A stretch of DNA of 7,547 nucleotides, from NCBI GenBank assembly GCA_900556255.1, contig USNZ01000053.1, positions 1 to 7,547 on the forward strand, given 5' to 3'. This document shows, in pieces, positions 6,333-7,547 of this stretch. Within the stretch, counting starts at the first letter, position 1; each line of letters opens with the position of its first letter. A model generated the notes under the pieces. That model saw only the letters and a list, made by a program, of their open reading frames with translations. It had not been told where the DNA came from and searched no databases. The position numbers and the translations under genes were made by a program. Source of the DNA: an uncultured Oscillospiraceae bacterium. GTDB lineage: Bacteria; Bacillota; Clostridia; Oscillospirales; Ruminococcaceae.

Positions 6333-6380
6333 GGCGGTCATTTTTTGTTGCTGCGCAATCCCGTGATGGTTCGGTATTAC

Positions 6381-6544
6381 CGGCAGGTTTGTAGGGGACG
6401 CATATATGCGTCCCGTGCGGTTTACCCGTTATACCGCATTATCGGGGGGGGATTGCGCGGGCGGCATAGTAGCCGTGCCTACAAACAACCCAATCGTTTC
6501 GCGTTATTGCATAGTCGCGGGCGGGGCATGCCCCGCCCCTGCGG
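6381..6544 (+). repeat. Composite palindromic repeat, full copy 2 (modules C-B-A, plus strand)
   Basis: This 164-bp element has the same length and module order as the copy at 4156-4319 but the opposite orientation. Module C carries the identical perfect 20-bp palindrome GGGACGCATATATGCGTCCC (6395-6414). Module B is decayed (core CATAGTAGCCG instead of CATATATGCCG). Module A carries a perfect 20-bp palindrome GGGCGGGGCATGCCCCGCCC (6519-6538). It lies between hsp20 and the terminator of the minus-strand transporter operon, in a 626-bp gene-free region. Confidence 0.85.
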
Positions 6545-6551
6545 ATAACGC

Positions 6552-6586
6552 AAAAACCCCTTTCCGCCTTGCGGCAGAAAGGGGTT
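6552..6586 (-). terminator. Rho-independent terminator of the transporter/small membrane protein operon
   Basis: AACCCCTTTC (6555-6564) pairs with GAAAGGGGTT (6577-6586) in a 10-bp stem. After one mismatch, GCC/GGC (6566-6568 with 6573-6575) extends the stem to a TTGC tetraloop. The plus-strand A-run at 6552-6556 supplies the U-tract for minus-strand RNA. The stem begins 3 nt after the small membrane protein's stop codon. Confidence 0.88.
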
Positions 6587-6589
6587 CGC

Positions 6590-6856
6590 TTATTTCCAAA
6601 GCAGGAACAACAGCGCCAGCAGTACGCCCAGACCCGCCAGATACACCGCGGCGATCAGCAGGGTGGCTTTCAGCACACCCAGCACCGCCCACAGCTTTTC
6701 CTTAAAGGTCCAGGGGGTGTCCTGCTCCCACGGGCGGTCATTGGCCGGCTCGGGGGTGCGGTTTGCTTTGCGGCCGGGGCGCAGCATCGGGTGGGCATCC
6801 AGCCCACTCATATCGGCAACGGTGCGGCCGTCGTCCTCAAAAGAGTCTTTTCTCAT
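6590..6856 (-). CDS. Small membrane protein of unknown function, coupled to the ABC ATPase
   Basis: The product is 88 residues. Its ATG overlaps the stop of the upstream ABC ATPase as ATGA, and no good ribosome site precedes it, so translation probably depends on coupling. Residues 1-50 are hydrophilic, with an acidic 'FEDDGRTVADMSGLD' segment (6-20) that I recall in small proteins of other Clostridia (from memory, not checked). Residues about 55-87 form one long hydrophobic stretch of about 33 residues with a single lysine (K63), either one tilted helix or a tight hairpin. A positively charged end is not obvious. I do not recognise a function. Being last in a peptide transporter operon with its own terminator, it may be an accessory membrane subunit, or merely co-transcribed. 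Confidence 0.75.
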   Translation of the reverse strand: MRKDSFEDDGRTVADMSGLDAHPMLRPGRKANRTPEPANDRPWEQDTPWTFKEKLWAVLGVLKATLLIAAVYLAGLGVLLALLFLLWK

Positions 6857-7547
6857 TTGTCAAACAGGTGGCAGACTACATAGTGGCCCGGCTCGATCTC
6901 ACGCTGGGTGGGGCACTCGGTCTTGCAGCGCTCGGTGGCGTAGGGGCAGCGGGTGTGGAACTTGCAGCCCTGCGGCGGGTTTGCGGGGGACGGGATCGAA
7001 CCCTGCAGCACGATACGCTCGCGCTTGATGGTGGGATCCGGGATGGGGATGGCGCTGAACAGCGCCTTGGTGTAGGGGTGCAGCGGGTTCTTGAAGATAT
7101 CCGCCGTTTCGCCGTACTCCACCAGATTGCCCAGATACATAACACCGACGGTGTCGGAGATATGCTCGACAACGCTCAGGTCATGGCTGATGAACAGGTA
7201 GGTCAGCTTGTACTTTTCCTGCAGGTCCTTGAGCAGGTTGATGATCTGCGCCTGAATGGACACGTCCAGTGCGGAAACCGGCTCGTCGCAGACGACAAAC
7301 TCGGGGTTCAGCGCCAGGGCGCGGGCAATGCAGATACGCTGACGCTGACCGCCGGAGAACTCGTGCGGGTAGCGGGTCTTGTGGTAGGGCTGCAGACCGC
7401 AGTTGTCCATGACCTGGTCAATGTAGTCATTGAACTCGGCCTTGGGTACCAGATTATGCTCGCGCACGGCCTCGCCGATGATCTCGCCGACGGGCAGACG
7501 CGGGGACAGGCTGGAGAACGGGTCCTGGAAGATGATCTGCATCTTGG
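6853..7547 (-). CDS. Oligopeptide/dipeptide ABC transporter ATP-binding protein, partial (OppF/DppF type)
   Basis: The gene runs off the right edge, so the true start and the Walker A region (roughly the first 90 residues) are missing; 231 codons remain. Counting from the methionine codon at 7542, the visible parts are the Q-loop 'IIFQDP' (3-8), ABC signature FSGGQ (62-66), Walker B 'FVVCDEP' (82-88), D-loop 'SALD' (90-93) and H-loop H120 in 'FISHD'. The C-terminal extension with 'NPLHPYTKALF' (152-162) is diagnostic of the oligopeptide/nickel transporter ATPases. It includes four cysteines (193, 199, 206, 210), a pattern linked in some relatives to an iron-sulphur cluster. The protein hydrolyses ATP on the cytoplasmic face to drive peptide uptake, paired with an OppD/DppD-like subunit presumably encoded beyond the edge. 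The F-type assignment is likelier than D by the 'FQDPFSSLSPR' region, but it is not certain. Confidence 0.93.
   Translation of the reverse strand, partial: KMQIIFQDPFSSLSPRLPVGEIIGEAVREHNLVPKAEFNDYIDQVMDNCGLQPYHKTRYPHEFSGGQRQRICIARALALNPEFVVCDEPVSALDVSIQAQIINLLKDLQEKYKLTYLFISHDLSVVEHISDTVGVMYLGNLVEYGETADIFKNPLHPYTKALFSAIPIPDPTIKRERIVLQGSIPSPANPPQGCKFHTRCPYATERCKTECPTQREIEPGHYVVCHLFDK

Noticed and set aside
6158..6548. Several open frames through the repeat region giving similar peptides of the 'GGIVAVPT' and 'RGRHSSRAYKQP' kinds
   Set aside because: They are translations of the B-A repeat modules, with matching peptides in several frames, no ribosome sites and no coherent domain. Such peptides are common mis-annotations of GC-rich repeats.

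Overview
The window reads as a GC-rich Firmicute chromosome, most likely a gut clostridium of the Oscillospiraceae/Ruminococcaceae type (Faecalibacterium, Gemmiger or Subdoligranulum-like). The evidence is indirect: a HrcA/CIRCE-controlled hsp20, strong Shine-Dalgarno sites, Clostridia-type small proteins, and short GC-rich palindromic interspersed repeats of the GTAGGGG...CCCCTAC kind. The genus is inferred from family knowledge and was not tested. No rRNA, tRNA, CRISPR array, transposase or phage gene was seen.

Plus-strand half. A recognisable promoter (135-163) precedes a BspA-type leucine-rich-repeat protein (194-1114). After a 103-bp AT-rich gap comes a protein with an N-terminal metallopeptidase-like domain and a C-terminal von Willebrand A (vWA) domain (1218-2597). 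Twelve bases later follows a MoxR-like AAA+ ATPase (2610-4142). The last two are a tight ATPase/vWA pair of the kind that works as a chaperone or remodelling machine. The LRR protein may be its target-recognition or scaffold partner. The metallopeptidase motif lacks its glutamate (HSVLH instead of HExxH). A cytoplasmic type I L-asparaginase (4417-5412) follows, separated from the ATPase by a repeat element.

Minus-strand half. An hsp20 gene (5490-5963) converges on the asparaginase across a perfect 17-bp-stem terminator. Its promoter is a consensus sigma-A promoter overlapped by a CIRCE operator, with two tandem 18-bp repeats just upstream. At the right edge the 3' part of an oligopeptide/dipeptide ABC transporter ATPase (6853-7547, cut by the window end) overlaps by ATGA a small single-pass or hairpin membrane protein (6590-6856), which ends at its own terminator.

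Repeats. A 164-bp composite repeat made of three palindromic modules (named C, B and A here) occurs once on the minus strand (4156-4319) and once on the plus strand (6381-6544). The copies have the same module order and length, and a third partial B-A copy lies at 6234-6332. The two full copies form an inverted pair flanking the asparaginase-hsp20 segment. The most notable points are the LRR/pseudo-metallopeptidase-vWA/MoxR gene trio, the modular repeat family with signs of gene conversion, and the compact hsp20 control region.
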